Both the position numbers and the translations under genes were made by a program. This document shows positions 37,197 through 46,056 of a stretch of 64,000 nucleotides of DNA, in pieces. Position 1 is the first letter of the stretch. Each line of letters opens with the position of its first letter. The stretch covers positions 496,001 through 560,000 of the forward strand of contig NZ_QEOP01000002.1 of the NCBI RefSeq assembly GCF_003097495.1, given 5' to 3'. This DNA comes from Amnibacterium flavum. GTDB taxonomy: Bacteria > Actinomycetota > Actinomycetes > Actinomycetales > Microbacteriaceae. The notes below the pieces were generated by a model that ran no database searches, was not told the origin of the DNA, and worked only from the letters and a program-made list of their open reading frames with translations.

Positions 37197-37269
37197 CCCC
37201 GTCCTTCCCCGCCGTGCCTGAGCGCGCGGCACCCCTGTTCCGCATGCGAAAGGCTCGAGGTTAATATCT

Positions 37270-38373
37270 GTGGCTGACCACTACGAAGTGCTGGGCGTCT
37301 CCCGCGAGGCGAGCACCGAGGACATCAAGAAGGCGTACCGCCGACTTGCCCGCGAGCTCCACCCCGATGTGAATCCCGGGGCCGACGCCTCCGAGCGGTT
37401 CAAGCTCGTCACGCACGCCTACGACGTGCTGAGCGACCCGCGCCAGCGCGAACAGTACGACAACGGCGGTCGCGGCGGCTTCGACGCCGGCGGATTCGGG
37501 GGATTCGGCGACATCTTCGAGACCTTCTTCGGCGGGGGCGGCGGAGGCCGGCAGTCGGGTCCCCGTTCGCGCCGCGAGCGCGGACAGGACGCACTCCTCC
37601 GCCTCGAGGTCGACCTCGACGACGTCGTCTTCGGCACGCATCGCGATGTCGAGGTCGACACCGCGGTGCTCTGCGAGACCTGCAACGGCAGCTGCGCCCA
37701 GCCCGGCACGTCCGCGGTCACCTGCGACATCTGCCGCGGTACCGGGCAGATCCAGCGCACCGTCCGTTCGCTGCTCGGCAACGTCATGACCTCCAGCCCC
37801 TGCGGCACCTGCCGCGGCTACGGCACCGTCATCCCCAACCCCTGCGCCACCTGCCAGGGTCAGGGACGGGTCCGCGCGCGCCGCACCATCCCCGTCGACG
37901 TCCCCGCCGGCGTCGAGACCGGACTGCGCCTGCAGCTCCCCGGTCAGGGCGAGGTCGGTCCCGCCGGTGGCCCGAACGGCGATCTCTACCTCGAGATCAA
38001 GGTCCGCACGCACGACACCTTCAGTCGCAACGGCGACGACCTGCTCGCCACCCTCGAGGTGCCCATGGTCGACGCGATCCTCGGCACCACGACGTCGATC
38101 CACGGACTCGACGGCGAGGTCGAGCTCGAGGTGCGTCCGGGAGTGCAGAGCGCCGACATCCTCGTCGTCAAGGGCCGCGGGGTCACCCACCTGCGCGGTC
38201 AGGGGCGCGGCGACCTGCGCGTCGGCGTCCAGGTGGTCACCCCGACCAAGCTCGACAGGCACGAGCGCGAGCTCATCGAGAAGTTCGCCGAGCGCCGCGG
38301 CAAGTCGAAGCCCCAGTTGGCCCAGTTCCATCAGGGCATGTTCGCGAAGCTGCGCGACCGCTTCATGGGCTGA
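37270..38373 (+). CDS. dnaJ: chaperone DnaJ (DnaJ2 type)
   Basis: 367 residues. Hsp40 co-chaperone that stimulates DnaK. J domain with HPD ([12 protein letters not shown]) at the N-terminus; Gly/Phe-rich linker ([25 protein letters not shown] region); four zinc-finger repeats [39 protein letters not shown]. The first repeat has Cys where the last Gly of CxxCxGxG is usual, which is common in actinobacterial DnaJ2. The GTG start follows the hrcA stop by 73 bases. Regulated with hrcA through CIRCE. Confidence 0.96.
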   Translation: MADHYEVLGVSREASTEDIKKAYRRLARELHPDVNPGADASERFKLVTHAYDVLSDPRQREQYDNGGRGGFDAGGFGGFGDIFETFFGGGGGGRQSGPRSRRERGQDALLRLEVDLDDVVFGTHRDVEVDTAVLCETCNGSCAQPGTSAVTCDICRGTGQIQRTVRSLLGNVMTSSPCGTCRGYGTVIPNPCATCQGQGRVRARRTIPVDVPAGVETGLRLQLPGQGEVGPAGGPNGDLYLEIKVRTHDTFSRNGDDLLATLEVPMVDAILGTTTSIHGLDGEVELEVRPGVQSADILVVKGRGVTHLRGQGRGDLRVGVQVVTPTKLDRHERELIEKFAERRGKSKPQLAQFHQGMFAKLRDRFMG

Positions 38374-38375
38374 TC

Positions 38376-39107
38376 GTGGCCCACTTCTATCTCACCGAGT
38401 CGGAGATACCCGCGGTGGGCGGGACCGCGACACTGACGGGCGCCGAGGCCAAGCACGCATCGAGCGTCGCGCGCCTCCGCGTCGACGAGCAGGTGCTGGT
38501 CGGCGATGGAGTCGGCTCGATCGGGCAGGCCGTCGTGCTCTCCTCGACCCCGCAGCTCGTCGAACTCGAGGTCGTCGCCCTCGACCGGCACGACCGCCCG
38601 GCTCGCACGATCACGTTGGTCCAGGCCCTCGCGAAGGGCGACCGCGATGAACTCGCGATCCAAGCGGCGACCGAGCTGGGCGTCGATCGTGTCGTCCCGT
38701 GGCAGGCGGAGCGGAGTGTGTCCCGCTGGAACGCGGCGAAAGCCGAGCGCGGAGTCGAGCGCTGGCGGTCGATCGTGCACGAGGCCGTCAAGCAGTCGAT
38801 CAGACCATGGCTGCCCGAAGTCGGCGAGCTCGCGTCCACGAAGGACGTCGCGCGTCTGGCCTCCGACGCCACCGTGCTCGTGCTCGAGCCGGCCGGGGGA
38901 GTCGCGCTCGTCGACGCCCTCACCACGCCGGGCCGGCACATCGTCCTCGTCGTCGGGCCCGAGGGCGGCATCTCGCCGGGAGAGCTCGACGCCCTGACGT
39001 CCGCGGGTGCCCATCGGGTCCGGCTCGGACCCGAGGTCCTGCGGACCTCGACGGCAGGTCCGGCCGCCATCGCCGCCATCAGCGCCCTGACCGGCCGCTG
39101 GGCCTGA
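38376..39107 (+). CDS. rsmE: 16S rRNA m3U1498 methyltransferase RsmE
   Basis: 243 residues. SPOUT methyltransferase with N-terminal PUA-like domain (LTGAEAKHASSVARLRVDEQVLVGDG) and C-terminal knot: LVVGPEGGISPGELDAL and RLGPEVLRTSTAGPAAIAAISAL. It methylates U1498 of 16S rRNA with SAM. The GTG start is 2 bases after the dnaJ stop, so the genes are one transcription unit; this order is conserved in many bacteria. Confidence 0.95.
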   Translation: MAHFYLTESEIPAVGGTATLTGAEAKHASSVARLRVDEQVLVGDGVGSIGQAVVLSSTPQLVELEVVALDRHDRPARTITLVQALAKGDRDELAIQAATELGVDRVVPWQAERSVSRWNAAKAERGVERWRSIVHEAVKQSIRPWLPEVGELASTKDVARLASDATVLVLEPAGGVALVDALTTPGRHIVLVVGPEGGISPGELDALTSAGAHRVRLGPEVLRTSTAGPAAIAAISALTGRWA

Positions 39108-39154
39108 TTCGCGGACCGCGAACGTCTCTCGGACTCGGGCGGGGCGCTCGCGAC

Positions 39155-39160
39155 TAGAAT
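39155..39160 (+). promoter_or_regulatory. -10 element TAGAAT, leaderless HIT gene
   Basis: TAGAAT, close to the TATAAT ideal, ends 7 bases before the ATG at 39168. It gives the HIT-phoH-ybeY genes their own start, separate from the heat-shock promoter. Confidence 0.6.
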
Positions 39161-39167
39161 CGGGCGA

Positions 39168-39506
39168 ATGGCAGATACGTCCGTGTTCTCGAAGATCCGT
39201 GCGGGGGAGATCCCCGGTGAGATCGTGCACGAGACCGAGCGCGTCTTCGTGCTCCGCGACATCGCGCCCAAGGCTCCCGTGCACCTGCTGGTGGTCCCCA
39301 AGACCGAGCAGTACCGCAACGTCGGCGAGCTCGCGGCGGGCGATCCCGACCTCCTGGCCGAGGTCATCGCAGTCGCGGGCGAAGTGGCCGACGGCGACTT
39401 CCGCCTCATCTTCAACACCGGTGAAGACGCGGGGCAGACCGTCTTCCATGTCCACGCGCACGTCCTCGCGGGCGGCCTGACGGAAGGTTCCCTTGGCGAC
39501 GCCTGA
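39168..39506 (+). CDS. HIT family nucleotide-binding protein
   Basis: 112 residues. Histidine triad near the C-terminus: HVHAHVLAGG (H-x-H-x-H). The N-terminus SVFSKIRAGEIPGEIVHETERVFVLRDI matches the HinT/PKCI branch, nucleoside phosphoramidate or AMP-lysine hydrolases. The gene lies between rsmE and phoH as in many actinobacteria. Its last 14 bases overlap phoH. Confidence 0.94.
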   Translation: MADTSVFSKIRAGEIPGEIVHETERVFVLRDIAPKAPVHLLVVPKTEQYRNVGELAAGDPDLLAEVIAVAGEVADGDFRLIFNTGEDAGQTVFHVHAHVLAGGLTEGSLGDA

Positions 39507-40662
39507 CGACTACGACCCGGCGGATCTCGACACCGTGGCGATCGACACGATCGGCACCAAGAAATCGGCCGAGGTCCGGATCGAGGTCGACGGCATCGCG
39601 ATGGTGCGGCTGTTCGGCCCGCAGGACCGACTGCTCAAGCAGATCGAGACCGAGTTCCCGCTCGTCGAGGTGCACGCGCGGGGCAACGAGATCACGCTCA
39701 CGGGCGACGCCGACTCCGTCTACGCGGCCCGCCGGCTCATCGACGAACTCCTCCTGATGGTGCGTCAGGGTCGCGAAGTCGGCCCTGTCGAGGTGGGAAG
39801 CTCCGCCCGCATCCTCGAGGCCGACCGCGGTTCGAGCCCCGCCGACCTTCTGGGGGCCCCGATCCTGTCCGCGCGCGGCAAGTCGGTCAGGCCCAAGACC
39901 CTCGGTCAGCGCGAGTACGTCGACGCGATCGACCAGAACACCATCGTCTTCGGGATCGGGCCGGCGGGAACGGGCAAGACCTACCTGGCCATGGCGAAGG
40001 CCGTCCAGGCGCTGCAGCGTCGCGAGGTCAGCCGCATCATCCTGACCCGTCCCGCGGTCGAGGCCGGAGAACGCCTCGGCTACCTGCCCGGCTCGCTCAC
40101 CGACAAGATCGACCCCTACCTGCGGCCGCTCTACGACGCTCTCAACGAGATGATGGATCCCGAGCTGGTCCCCAAGCTGATGGCCAGCAACACCATCGAG
40201 GTGGCACCTCTCGCCTACATGCGCGGGCGCACCCTCAACGAGGCGTTCGTGGTGCTCGACGAGGCGCAGAACACCACTCCCGAGCAGATGAAGATGTTCC
40301 TGACCCGCCTCGGCTTCGGCTCCAAGATGGTCATCACGGGCGACATCACCCAGATCGACCTCCCCGGCGGGGCGAGCGGCCTGCAGCGCGTCACGCGGGT
40401 GCTCGACGGCATCGACGACATCCACTTCTCGACACTCACGAGCGACGACGTGGTGCGCCACACCCTCGTCGGTCGCATCGTCGACGCGTACACGAAGTTC
40501 GACGCCCAGCAGCAGCTCTGGCAGTACGAGCGCCGCGAGGGTCGTGCCGAGCGCGGCCCCGAGACGGCGAGCAAGGCGCCGTCCGACTTCCGACCGCCCC
40601 AGAACCGCGCAGAGCGCCGAGCACAGGAAGCCGCGGCCGACCAGTCGCGGAGAGGTCGCTGA
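39493..40662 (+). CDS. PhoH-like ATPase
   Basis: 389 residues with a TTG start at 39493 preceded by GGAAGG, overlapping HIT by 14 bases. An N-terminal KH-like region (MVRLFGPQDRLLKQIETEFP, NEITLTGDADSVYAARRLIDELL) precedes the PhoH helicase-like ATPase. The ATPase shows FGIGPAGTGKTYLAMAKAV (Walker A), FVVLDEAQNTTPEQMKMFLTRLGFGSKMVITGDITQ (Walker B and sensor) and the RNA-linked C-terminal tail. It is associated with YbeY in ribosome/RNA quality control. Confidence 0.95.
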   Translation: MATPDDYDPADLDTVAIDTIGTKKSAEVRIEVDGIAMVRLFGPQDRLLKQIETEFPLVEVHARGNEITLTGDADSVYAARRLIDELLLMVRQGREVGPVEVGSSARILEADRGSSPADLLGAPILSARGKSVRPKTLGQREYVDAIDQNTIVFGIGPAGTGKTYLAMAKAVQALQRREVSRIILTRPAVEAGERLGYLPGSLTDKIDPYLRPLYDALNEMMDPELVPKLMASNTIEVAPLAYMRGRTLNEAFVVLDEAQNTTPEQMKMFLTRLGFGSKMVITGDITQIDLPGGASGLQRVTRVLDGIDDIHFSTLTSDDVVRHTLVGRIVDAYTKFDAQQQLWQYERREGRAERGPETASKAPSDFRPPQNRAERRAQEAAADQSRRGR

Positions 40663-40666
40663 CCCC

Positions 40667-41158
40667 GTGTCCATCGAGATCACCAACGAGTCCGGTGTCA
40701 CGGTCGACGAGGCCGCCATCCAGCGCCTCATGACCTTCGCGCTCGACCTGCTGCACGTGCACCCCGACGCGGATGTCGCCGTCCTCTTCGTCGACGAGGC
40801 GGCCATGGAGCGACTCCACGTGCAGTGGATGGACGAGCCGGGACCCACCGACGTGCTGAGCTTCCCGATGGACGAGCTCCGTCCCGGAACCGACGAGCGC
40901 ATCACGCCCGCCGGTCTCCTCGGCGACATCGTCGTCTGCCCCCAGGTCGCACAGGCCCAGGCGCTCGAGGCCGGTCACCCGGTCCTCGACGAGATCCAGC
41001 TGCTCACCGCACACGGATTGCTGCACCTGCTCGGCTTCGATCACGCCGAAAGCGATGAGGAGCGCGAGATGTTCTCCGTCCAGCACGACATCCTCGTCGG
41101 GTTCGCCCACGAGGAGCGTCGGGGCGACGGCAGACGCGGCGGGCGGCTCCGACGATGA
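40667..41158 (+). CDS. ybeY: endoribonuclease YbeY
   Basis: 163 residues from the GTG at 40667, 4 bases after the phoH stop; longer in-frame starts overlap phoH. The metal motif H-x3-H-x5-H is present in HGLLHLLGFDH, and MDEPGPTDVLSFPMDE is the second family motif. YbeY processes 16S rRNA 3' ends and takes part in 70S ribosome quality control. Basic tail RRGDGRRGGRLRR. Confidence 0.95.
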   Translation: MSIEITNESGVTVDEAAIQRLMTFALDLLHVHPDADVAVLFVDEAAMERLHVQWMDEPGPTDVLSFPMDELRPGTDERITPAGLLGDIVVCPQVAQAQALEAGHPVLDEIQLLTAHGLLHLLGFDHAESDEEREMFSVQHDILVGFAHEERRGDGRRGGRLRR

Positions 41159-42495
41159 TCGTCTGGCTGCTGCTCGTCGCCGCGTTCCTCCTCGTCGCGT
41201 TCGCGGGGCTCATGGCGGCAGCCGACTCCGCGATCGGCGCGCTCTCGCGTGCCGACATCCAGGAGGTCGCGCTCACCGCGCGAGCCCGGAAGTCGCTCGT
41301 CGCCATCGCGAGCGAGAGCAGTGCGCACGTCAACGCGATCAGCTTCCTCCGCATCACGTCCGAGACCACGGCGGCGGTCCTCGTGACCTTCGCGCTGGTC
41401 ACCTCGATCGACCAGCTCTGGCTCGCTCTCCTCCTCGCCGCGCTCATCATGACCGCGGTGTCCTTCGTGCTCGTCGGCTCGAGTCCTCGCTCCGTCGGTC
41501 GCGCGCACGCCCGCACCGTGCTGCGGCTGGCGGCGCCGATCGTGCGCGGGGCCCGCGTGCTGCTCGGCCCCATCGCCGATGCCCTCGTCGCGCTGGGCAA
41601 CCGGGTCACCCCGGGCCGTCCTCGCAGCGCCACGTTCACGTCCGAGGAGCAGCTGCTCAGCATGGTCGACGAGGCCACGGAGCTCGACGTGCTCGAGGAG
41701 GACGACCGCGAGCTGATCCACTCGATCTTCGAGTTCAACGACACGGTCATCCGCGAGGTGATGGTTCCGCGGACCGACATGGTGACCGTCGATGGAACGG
41801 CCAGCGTGAGCACGGCCATGGGTCTCTTCCTGGCGCGTGGGTTCTCCCGCATGCCCGTGACCGAGGCAGGCGATTCCGACGAGATCTCGGGGATCCTCTA
41901 CCTTCGGGACGTAGCTCGCCTGATCTACGAGCGGCCCGCGGCCGCGGAGACGACCGTCGTCGCGCGCATCGCCCGACCGGCGCTCTTCCTCCCCGAATCG
42001 AAGAAGGCCGACGAGACCCTCCGCCAGATGCAGCTCGAGTCGAACCACATCGCCATGGTGTTCGACGAATACGGCGGAATCGCCGGACTCGTCACCATGG
42101 AGGACCTCATCGAGGAGCTCGTCGGCGACATCTCCGATGAGTACGACCGCGGTACGGCGGAGGTCGAGCAGATCGCCGAGGGCCGCTACCGGGTGAGCGC
42201 CCGCCTCCCGATCGATGAGCTCGGCGACCTCTTCGGGCTCGAGCTCGACGACGACGACGTCGACTCCGTGGGCGGCCTGCTCGGCAAGGCGCTCGGCCGC
42301 CTGCCCGTGCCGGGTGCCGTCGGACGGGTCGCGGGTCTGATCCTCACCGCCGACCGCAGCGACGGACGGCGCAAGGCCATCAGCACCGTGCTGGTCGAAC
42401 GCGATCCCGACGCTCCCGTGTCGGCGTACGACACCGGTGAGGTGCGCGTCGGCGAGTCGAACCGCGAGACATCGCAGAAGGACACGGTCAGCTGA
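41155..42495 (+). CDS. CorC/HlyC family protein with DUF21 and CBS domains
   Basis: 446 residues. ATG overlaps the ybeY stop (ATGA). Order: DUF21 region with about three TMs (1-200), a CBS pair (PRTDMVTVDGTASVSTAMGLFLARGFSRMPVTE and NHIAMVFDEYGGIAGLVTMEDLIEELVGDI, about 200-330) and a CorC_HlyC domain (about 345-430). The family is linked to Mg2+/Co2+ efflux or membrane Mg2+ homeostasis; older hemolysin naming is misleading. Genomic position between ybeY and era is conserved in bacteria. Confidence 0.93.
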   Translation: MIVWLLLVAAFLLVAFAGLMAAADSAIGALSRADIQEVALTARARKSLVAIASESSAHVNAISFLRITSETTAAVLVTFALVTSIDQLWLALLLAALIMTAVSFVLVGSSPRSVGRAHARTVLRLAAPIVRGARVLLGPIADALVALGNRVTPGRPRSATFTSEEQLLSMVDEATELDVLEEDDRELIHSIFEFNDTVIREVMVPRTDMVTVDGTASVSTAMGLFLARGFSRMPVTEAGDSDEISGILYLRDVARLIYERPAAAETTVVARIARPALFLPESKKADETLRQMQLESNHIAMVFDEYGGIAGLVTMEDLIEELVGDISDEYDRGTAEVEQIAEGRYRVSARLPIDELGDLFGLELDDDDVDSVGGLLGKALGRLPVPGAVGRVAGLILTADRSDGRRKAISTVLVERDPDAPVSAYDTGEVRVGESNRETSQKDTVS

Positions 42496-43424
42496 TGAGC
42501 GATGCGGGAACAGGCGAGAAGGCGGCGTCGGAGACCGGTGAGTTCCGCGCCGGGTTCGTGACGTTCGTCGGGCGGCCCAACGCGGGCAAGTCGACCCTCA
42601 TGAATGCGCTGGTCGGGGAGAAGGTCGCGATCACGTCGGCGAAGCCGCAGACGACGCGCCGCGCGATCCGCGGGATCGTGCACCGCCCCGGCGGGCAGCT
42701 GATCATCGTCGACACGCCTGGCATGCATCGTCCGCGGACCCTGCTGGGTGAGCGACTGAACGACGTGGTCTCGTCCACACTCGCCGATGTCGACGTGGTC
42801 GGGCTCTGCCTCCCGGCCAACGAGGAGATCGGCCCGGGCGATCGGTTCATCAACGAAGCGCTGGACCGGTATCCGCGGCACAAGAAGATCGCGGTCGTCA
42901 CCAAGGTCGATCGCATCCCTCGTGACCACCTCGGCGACAAGCTGCTGGAGGTCTCCGAGCTGCGCGACTGGGCGAGCATCGTGCCGGTGTCGGCGGTCAG
43001 TGGCGTGCAGCTCGACACGCTCACGGACGAACTCATCTCGCTCATGCCGATCTCGCCCGCTCTGTACGGGGACGAGGCGGTCACCGATGAGACGCTCGAG
43101 GGTCGCATCGGCGAGCTCGTGCGCGAAGCCGCTCTCGAGGGGGTCAGCGACGAGCTGCCCCATTCCCTGGCCGTGACGATCGACGACATGATCGAGCGCG
43201 AGGACAAGAACCTCCTGCAGATCTACGTCAATCTCTGGGTCGAGCGCGACAGCCAGAAGGGCATCATCATCGGCAAGGGCGGCAGCCGCCTCCGCGAGAT
43301 CGGGATCAAGGCGCGGGCGGGCATCGAGCCGCTCGTCGGCCACCCGGTCTACCTAGCGATCCAGGTCAAGGTCGCCAAGGAATGGCAGCGCGACCCGAAG
43401 CTCCTGGGCCGCCTCGGCTTCTGA
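42495..43424 (+). CDS. era: GTPase Era
   Basis: 309 residues. G1 GRPNAGKSTL, G2 region TSAKPQTTRRAIRG, G3 DTPGMHRP, G4 TKVD, then a C-terminal KH domain (GIIIGKGGSRLREIGIKAR). It binds 16S rRNA and the assembling 30S subunit. The ATG shares its A with the preceding stop (TGATG), so it is translationally coupled to the CorC-like gene. A long hairpin repeat follows as its terminator. Confidence 0.97.
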   Translation: MSDAGTGEKAASETGEFRAGFVTFVGRPNAGKSTLMNALVGEKVAITSAKPQTTRRAIRGIVHRPGGQLIIVDTPGMHRPRTLLGERLNDVVSSTLADVDVVGLCLPANEEIGPGDRFINEALDRYPRHKKIAVVTKVDRIPRDHLGDKLLEVSELRDWASIVPVSAVSGVQLDTLTDELISLMPISPALYGDEAVTDETLEGRIGELVREAALEGVSDELPHSLAVTIDDMIEREDKNLLQIYVNLWVERDSQKGIIIGKGGSRLREIGIKARAGIEPLVGHPVYLAIQVKVAKEWQRDPKLLGRLGF

Positions 43425-43427
43425 GCT

Positions 43428-43473
43428 GCCCAGTTCGGGCAGTGTGGGAGCTCCCGCACTGCCCGAGGTGGGC
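43428..43473. repeat. GGGCAG hairpin repeat, copy B; likely bidirectional terminator
   Basis: 17-base arms (43428-43444 and 43457-43473) match inversely at 15 of 17 positions around a 12-base core TGGGAGCTCCCG that is itself palindromic. It follows the era stop at once and lies 17 bases beyond the convergent membrane gene. Confidence 0.85.
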
Positions 43474-43490
43474 AACTCGGCGAACCGTGG

Positions 43491-44510
43491 TCAGGTGCTG
43501 GCGGGTTCGGGGTGCTTCGCCACGAACTCCTTCGCGTTGCGGTACTGGCGGGCGAAGACGTACACGCCGACGATCACCGCGAGGGGCAGGAGGATCATCG
43601 ATGTCGTCGCCCGCCCGGTGATGGAGTCCGATCCCAGCAAGATGACGGCGGACGCGGTGCCGAGCGAGATCGCGAACCAGCCGAGCGCCGCGTAGGTGTA
43701 CGGCGCCAGCGTGACGAAGGTTCGGGCATAGGCGACGGCTCGCCCGAGCTGATCGGGCTCGAGCGCATCGCCCTTCTTCTGGAATACGGCGCGCGAGATC
43801 GGTCCTCCGCCGATCGGACTCTCCCCGGTGATCTCGCGCATGGCGGCGTTGGGCTTCCAGAAGACCACCAGTACGGCGATCGTTGTCAGAAATCCCGAGA
43901 TACCGAAGGCGAAGGCGAGTGCGACGCGGAGTTCGACTCCGAGTGCGAGGCATACACCGCCGACGACGACGAGACCGCCGACCGCAACGGCGATCAGAGC
44001 GACGCCCCCGTGTCGGGGAGGAAGGATGGGTGCGACGTTGGTGGACGGGTCCGGTCCCGTGTACGGGTCGCCGTAGAAGTCGACGAGGGTGGACTTCCGG
44101 GGCGGTTCCGCCGCAGCGGACGTGCGGGCAGCGACGACCCCGCCGACGAACCACGAGTAGACGAGCGTCCCCGTGGCAACGGCGATGGTTGCGAGCGCGA
44201 AAAGTAGGGTGTCCGAGAAGAGGGCCGACCGGACGACCTCCAGGACGGCGCCGACGGCCAGCATCACGCCGACGACGAGGAGCACCCGCCGATCGGCCGC
44301 GCGGCGCTGACTCTCTTGGGTGTAGCGGGTGCGGGCGAGCCGGTGCTGGATCACGTAGATGTTAGGCAGCAGCATCACGAGGAATGGGAGGTTCCCGATG
44401 GCTGCGAAGGGACTGTCGCGCGGGACATCGGCGTATCCCGACGCGATCGCACTGAGAAGCAGGGCCACCACGGAGAGCAGGACTGCGCCGGTGATGTAAA
44501 GAGCTCGCAT
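43491..44510 (-). CDS. membrane protein of unknown function
   Basis: 339 residues from the ATG at 44510 with GGAGG upstream. Two N-terminal TMs (RALYITGAVLLSVVALLLSAI and FLVMLLPNIYVIQH) precede a hydrophilic TRYTQESQRRAADRR loop. Then follow two TMs, a cytoplasmic PRKSTLVDFYGDPYTGPDPSTN loop, two TMs, a segment with REITGESPIGGGPISRAVFQKKGD, and two last TMs with a basic tail. About eight TMs in all. I do not recognise the family. It stands alone between era and the two-component system, with hairpin repeats on both sides. Confidence 0.78.
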   Translation of the reverse strand: MRALYITGAVLLSVVALLLSAIASGYADVPRDSPFAAIGNLPFLVMLLPNIYVIQHRLARTRYTQESQRRAADRRVLLVVGVMLAVGAVLEVVRSALFSDTLLFALATIAVATGTLVYSWFVGGVVAARTSAAAEPPRKSTLVDFYGDPYTGPDPSTNVAPILPPRHGGVALIAVAVGGLVVVGGVCLALGVELRVALAFAFGISGFLTTIAVLVVFWKPNAAMREITGESPIGGGPISRAVFQKKGDALEPDQLGRAVAYARTFVTLAPYTYAALGWFAISLGTASAVILLGSDSITGRATTSMILLPLAVIVGVYVFARQYRNAKEFVAKHPEPAST

Positions 44511-44613
44511 GTGAGCCTCCGCGTCCGACGGCGCGTCGGGTCGCGCTCGCGTCGATCGATCCGATCCGAGCGCAACCGCAGTGCACACTTCAAGATGAAC
44601 AGGTCGGGCTCAC

Positions 44614-44630
44614 AGGTCTTGCACAGACCT
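44614..44630. promoter_or_regulatory. short inverted repeat AGGTCT-N5-AGACCT
   Basis: Perfect 6-base arms at 44614-44619 and 44625-44630 in the 300-base divergent gap between the membrane protein and the sensor kinase. A possible regulator site; nothing else supports it. Confidence 0.3.
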
Positions 44631-44658
44631 TGCTCAGGCGGCGACGCCGGCCGGCTGA

Positions 44659-44710
44659 GTTCCCCACTTCAGGCAGTGTCGGGGCTCTCGCACTGCCCGA
44701 AGTGGGCAGC
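44659..44710. repeat. GGGCAG hairpin repeat, copy C
   Basis: 20-base arms (44659-44678, 44691-44710) match inversely at 17 of 20 positions, with loop TCGGGGCTCTCG. Arm consensus is about GCTGCCCACTTCGGGCAGTG. Unlike copies A and B it lies between divergent genes. The rest of the 44511-44811 gap holds no gene. Confidence 0.85.
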
Positions 44711-44799
44711 TCGGCGCCGCTCGTAGGGCGAGGGGATGAGGTGTGTAGTCCTCAGGATGATTCGCGCCCGAAAGCCGCTCCGGCGGCTCCGGCTCGCCG

Positions 44800-44805
44800 T
44801 ACTCT
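44800..44805 (+). promoter_or_regulatory. -10 element TACTCT, leaderless sensor kinase
   Basis: TACTCT ends 6 bases before the ATG at 44812; no Shine-Dalgarno is present. Confidence 0.5.
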
Positions 44806-44811
44806 TGCGGC

Positions 44812-46056
44812 ATGAACGACCTGATGAGCGCACGCACCGGCCCTTCCTTCGAGGATCGGCTGCTCTCGCTCTTCTCCGCCACCAACTGGGTGCGATACCG
44901 CTTCGCGGTCGAAGCCGCCGTCGCGCTCCTCTACCTGATCGTCGCGTCGCTGTCGCAGATCAGCTTCGGCGGAGTCGCGGCTATCGCGATGGCGCTGGTG
45001 CTCGCTGTCGCGATCGTGCTGCACCGAATCCAACCGCTCGCCGCGCTGACGCTCACCGCGATCACCCTCCTGTTCCAGCTGTTCTTCTACTGGGACGGCT
45101 CGATCCTCGCGATCGCCTGGTTCCCGGTGCTGGTCGTCATCTTCGGCTCCGCCGCCTACGGTCGCCGCCTGACGAAGTGGACCGGCCTCGCGTTCGCGGG
45201 CGTTCTGGCCGTCGCGGTCGGCAGCATCTCCTGGATGTTCGGCTCGCTCGGCGGCCTGTTCTACTTCGTCGCCGCCATCGGGGTGCTCGGCATCCCGTGG
45301 CTGGCGGGCGCGCTCACCCGGTCGGCGATCGACCGGCGTGCCCTCGGCGAATCGGTCGTACGCACCGAGGTGCGAGCCACCGTCGCCGAACAGGTCGCAT
45401 CGCTCGAACATGAACGCAACCGGGTCGCACGCGATGTGCACGACATCGTCGCCCATTCGCTCGCGGTCGTCATCGCTCAGGCCGACGGTGCACGCTACGC
45501 CGCGAAGTCGTCCCCCGAGGCCGTCGACGGTGCGCTCGAGACCATCGCCTCGACCGCACGGGCGGCTCTCGGCGACGTCCGCGCGCTCCTCACCGAACTG
45601 CGCCACAGCCAGGGATCCGGGCCCCAGCCGGGTATGGACGATCTCGACTCGCTCGTCCGGGGCTTCCGCGAATCCGGACTCGAGATCGAGTGGACGAGCT
45701 ACGGCACCGCGGTCGCGCCGAGCGACACGGCGGGACTCGCCGTCTACCGGGTCGTGCAGGAGTCGCTCACGAACGCCCTGCGGCACGGTGGGCGCACGCG
45801 ACCCGTCGACCTGGAGTTCGACTGGAGCGACACCACGCTCACCGTCACGGTCACCAACGACCTCGCCTCCGACGGGGTCGTCGCGAACCCGGCGGGCCAC
45901 GGGATCCCGGGTATGCGCGAGCGCGCGACCCTCGCCGGCGGCTCCTTCAGCGCGGGGGACGGCACGAACGGACGCTTCCGCGTGCGCGCCGTCGTCCCGA
46001 CCGATCGCGGCCCCGCGCGGACCCAGCCGACCGCCGTCATCGGGAGCTCGATGTGA
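44812..46056 (+). CDS. two-component sensor histidine kinase, NarL-partner type
   Basis: 414 residues. Five or six N-terminal TMs (about 35-175) with very short loops suggest sensing in or near the membrane. The HisKA_3 domain follows: RNRVARDVHDIVAHSLAVVIAQADGARYAA with phospho-acceptor His at about 210. The HATPase_c domain ends it (VQESLTNALRHGG for the N box, GHGIPGMRERATLAGG for the G box). The stop overlaps the regulator start. Signal unknown; NarL-type actinobacterial pairs often respond to envelope stress or antibiotics, but that is not visible here. Confidence 0.92.
   Translation: MNDLMSARTGPSFEDRLLSLFSATNWVRYRFAVEAAVALLYLIVASLSQISFGGVAAIAMALVLAVAIVLHRIQPLAALTLTAITLLFQLFFYWDGSILAIAWFPVLVVIFGSAAYGRRLTKWTGLAFAGVLAVAVGSISWMFGSLGGLFYFVAAIGVLGIPWLAGALTRSAIDRRALGESVVRTEVRATVAEQVASLEHERNRVARDVHDIVAHSLAVVIAQADGARYAAKSSPEAVDGALETIASTARAALGDVRALLTELRHSQGSGPQPGMDDLDSLVRGFRESGLEIEWTSYGTAVAPSDTAGLAVYRVVQESLTNALRHGGRTRPVDLEFDWSDTTLTVTVTNDLASDGVVANPAGHGIPGMRERATLAGGSFSAGDGTNGRFRVRAVVPTDRGPARTQPTAVIGSSM

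Noticed and set aside
37262-37267. TAATAT as a promoter directly before dnaJ
   Set aside because: Only two bases separate it from the GTG, too close for a start at or before the codon; dnaJ is served by the CIRCE promoter.
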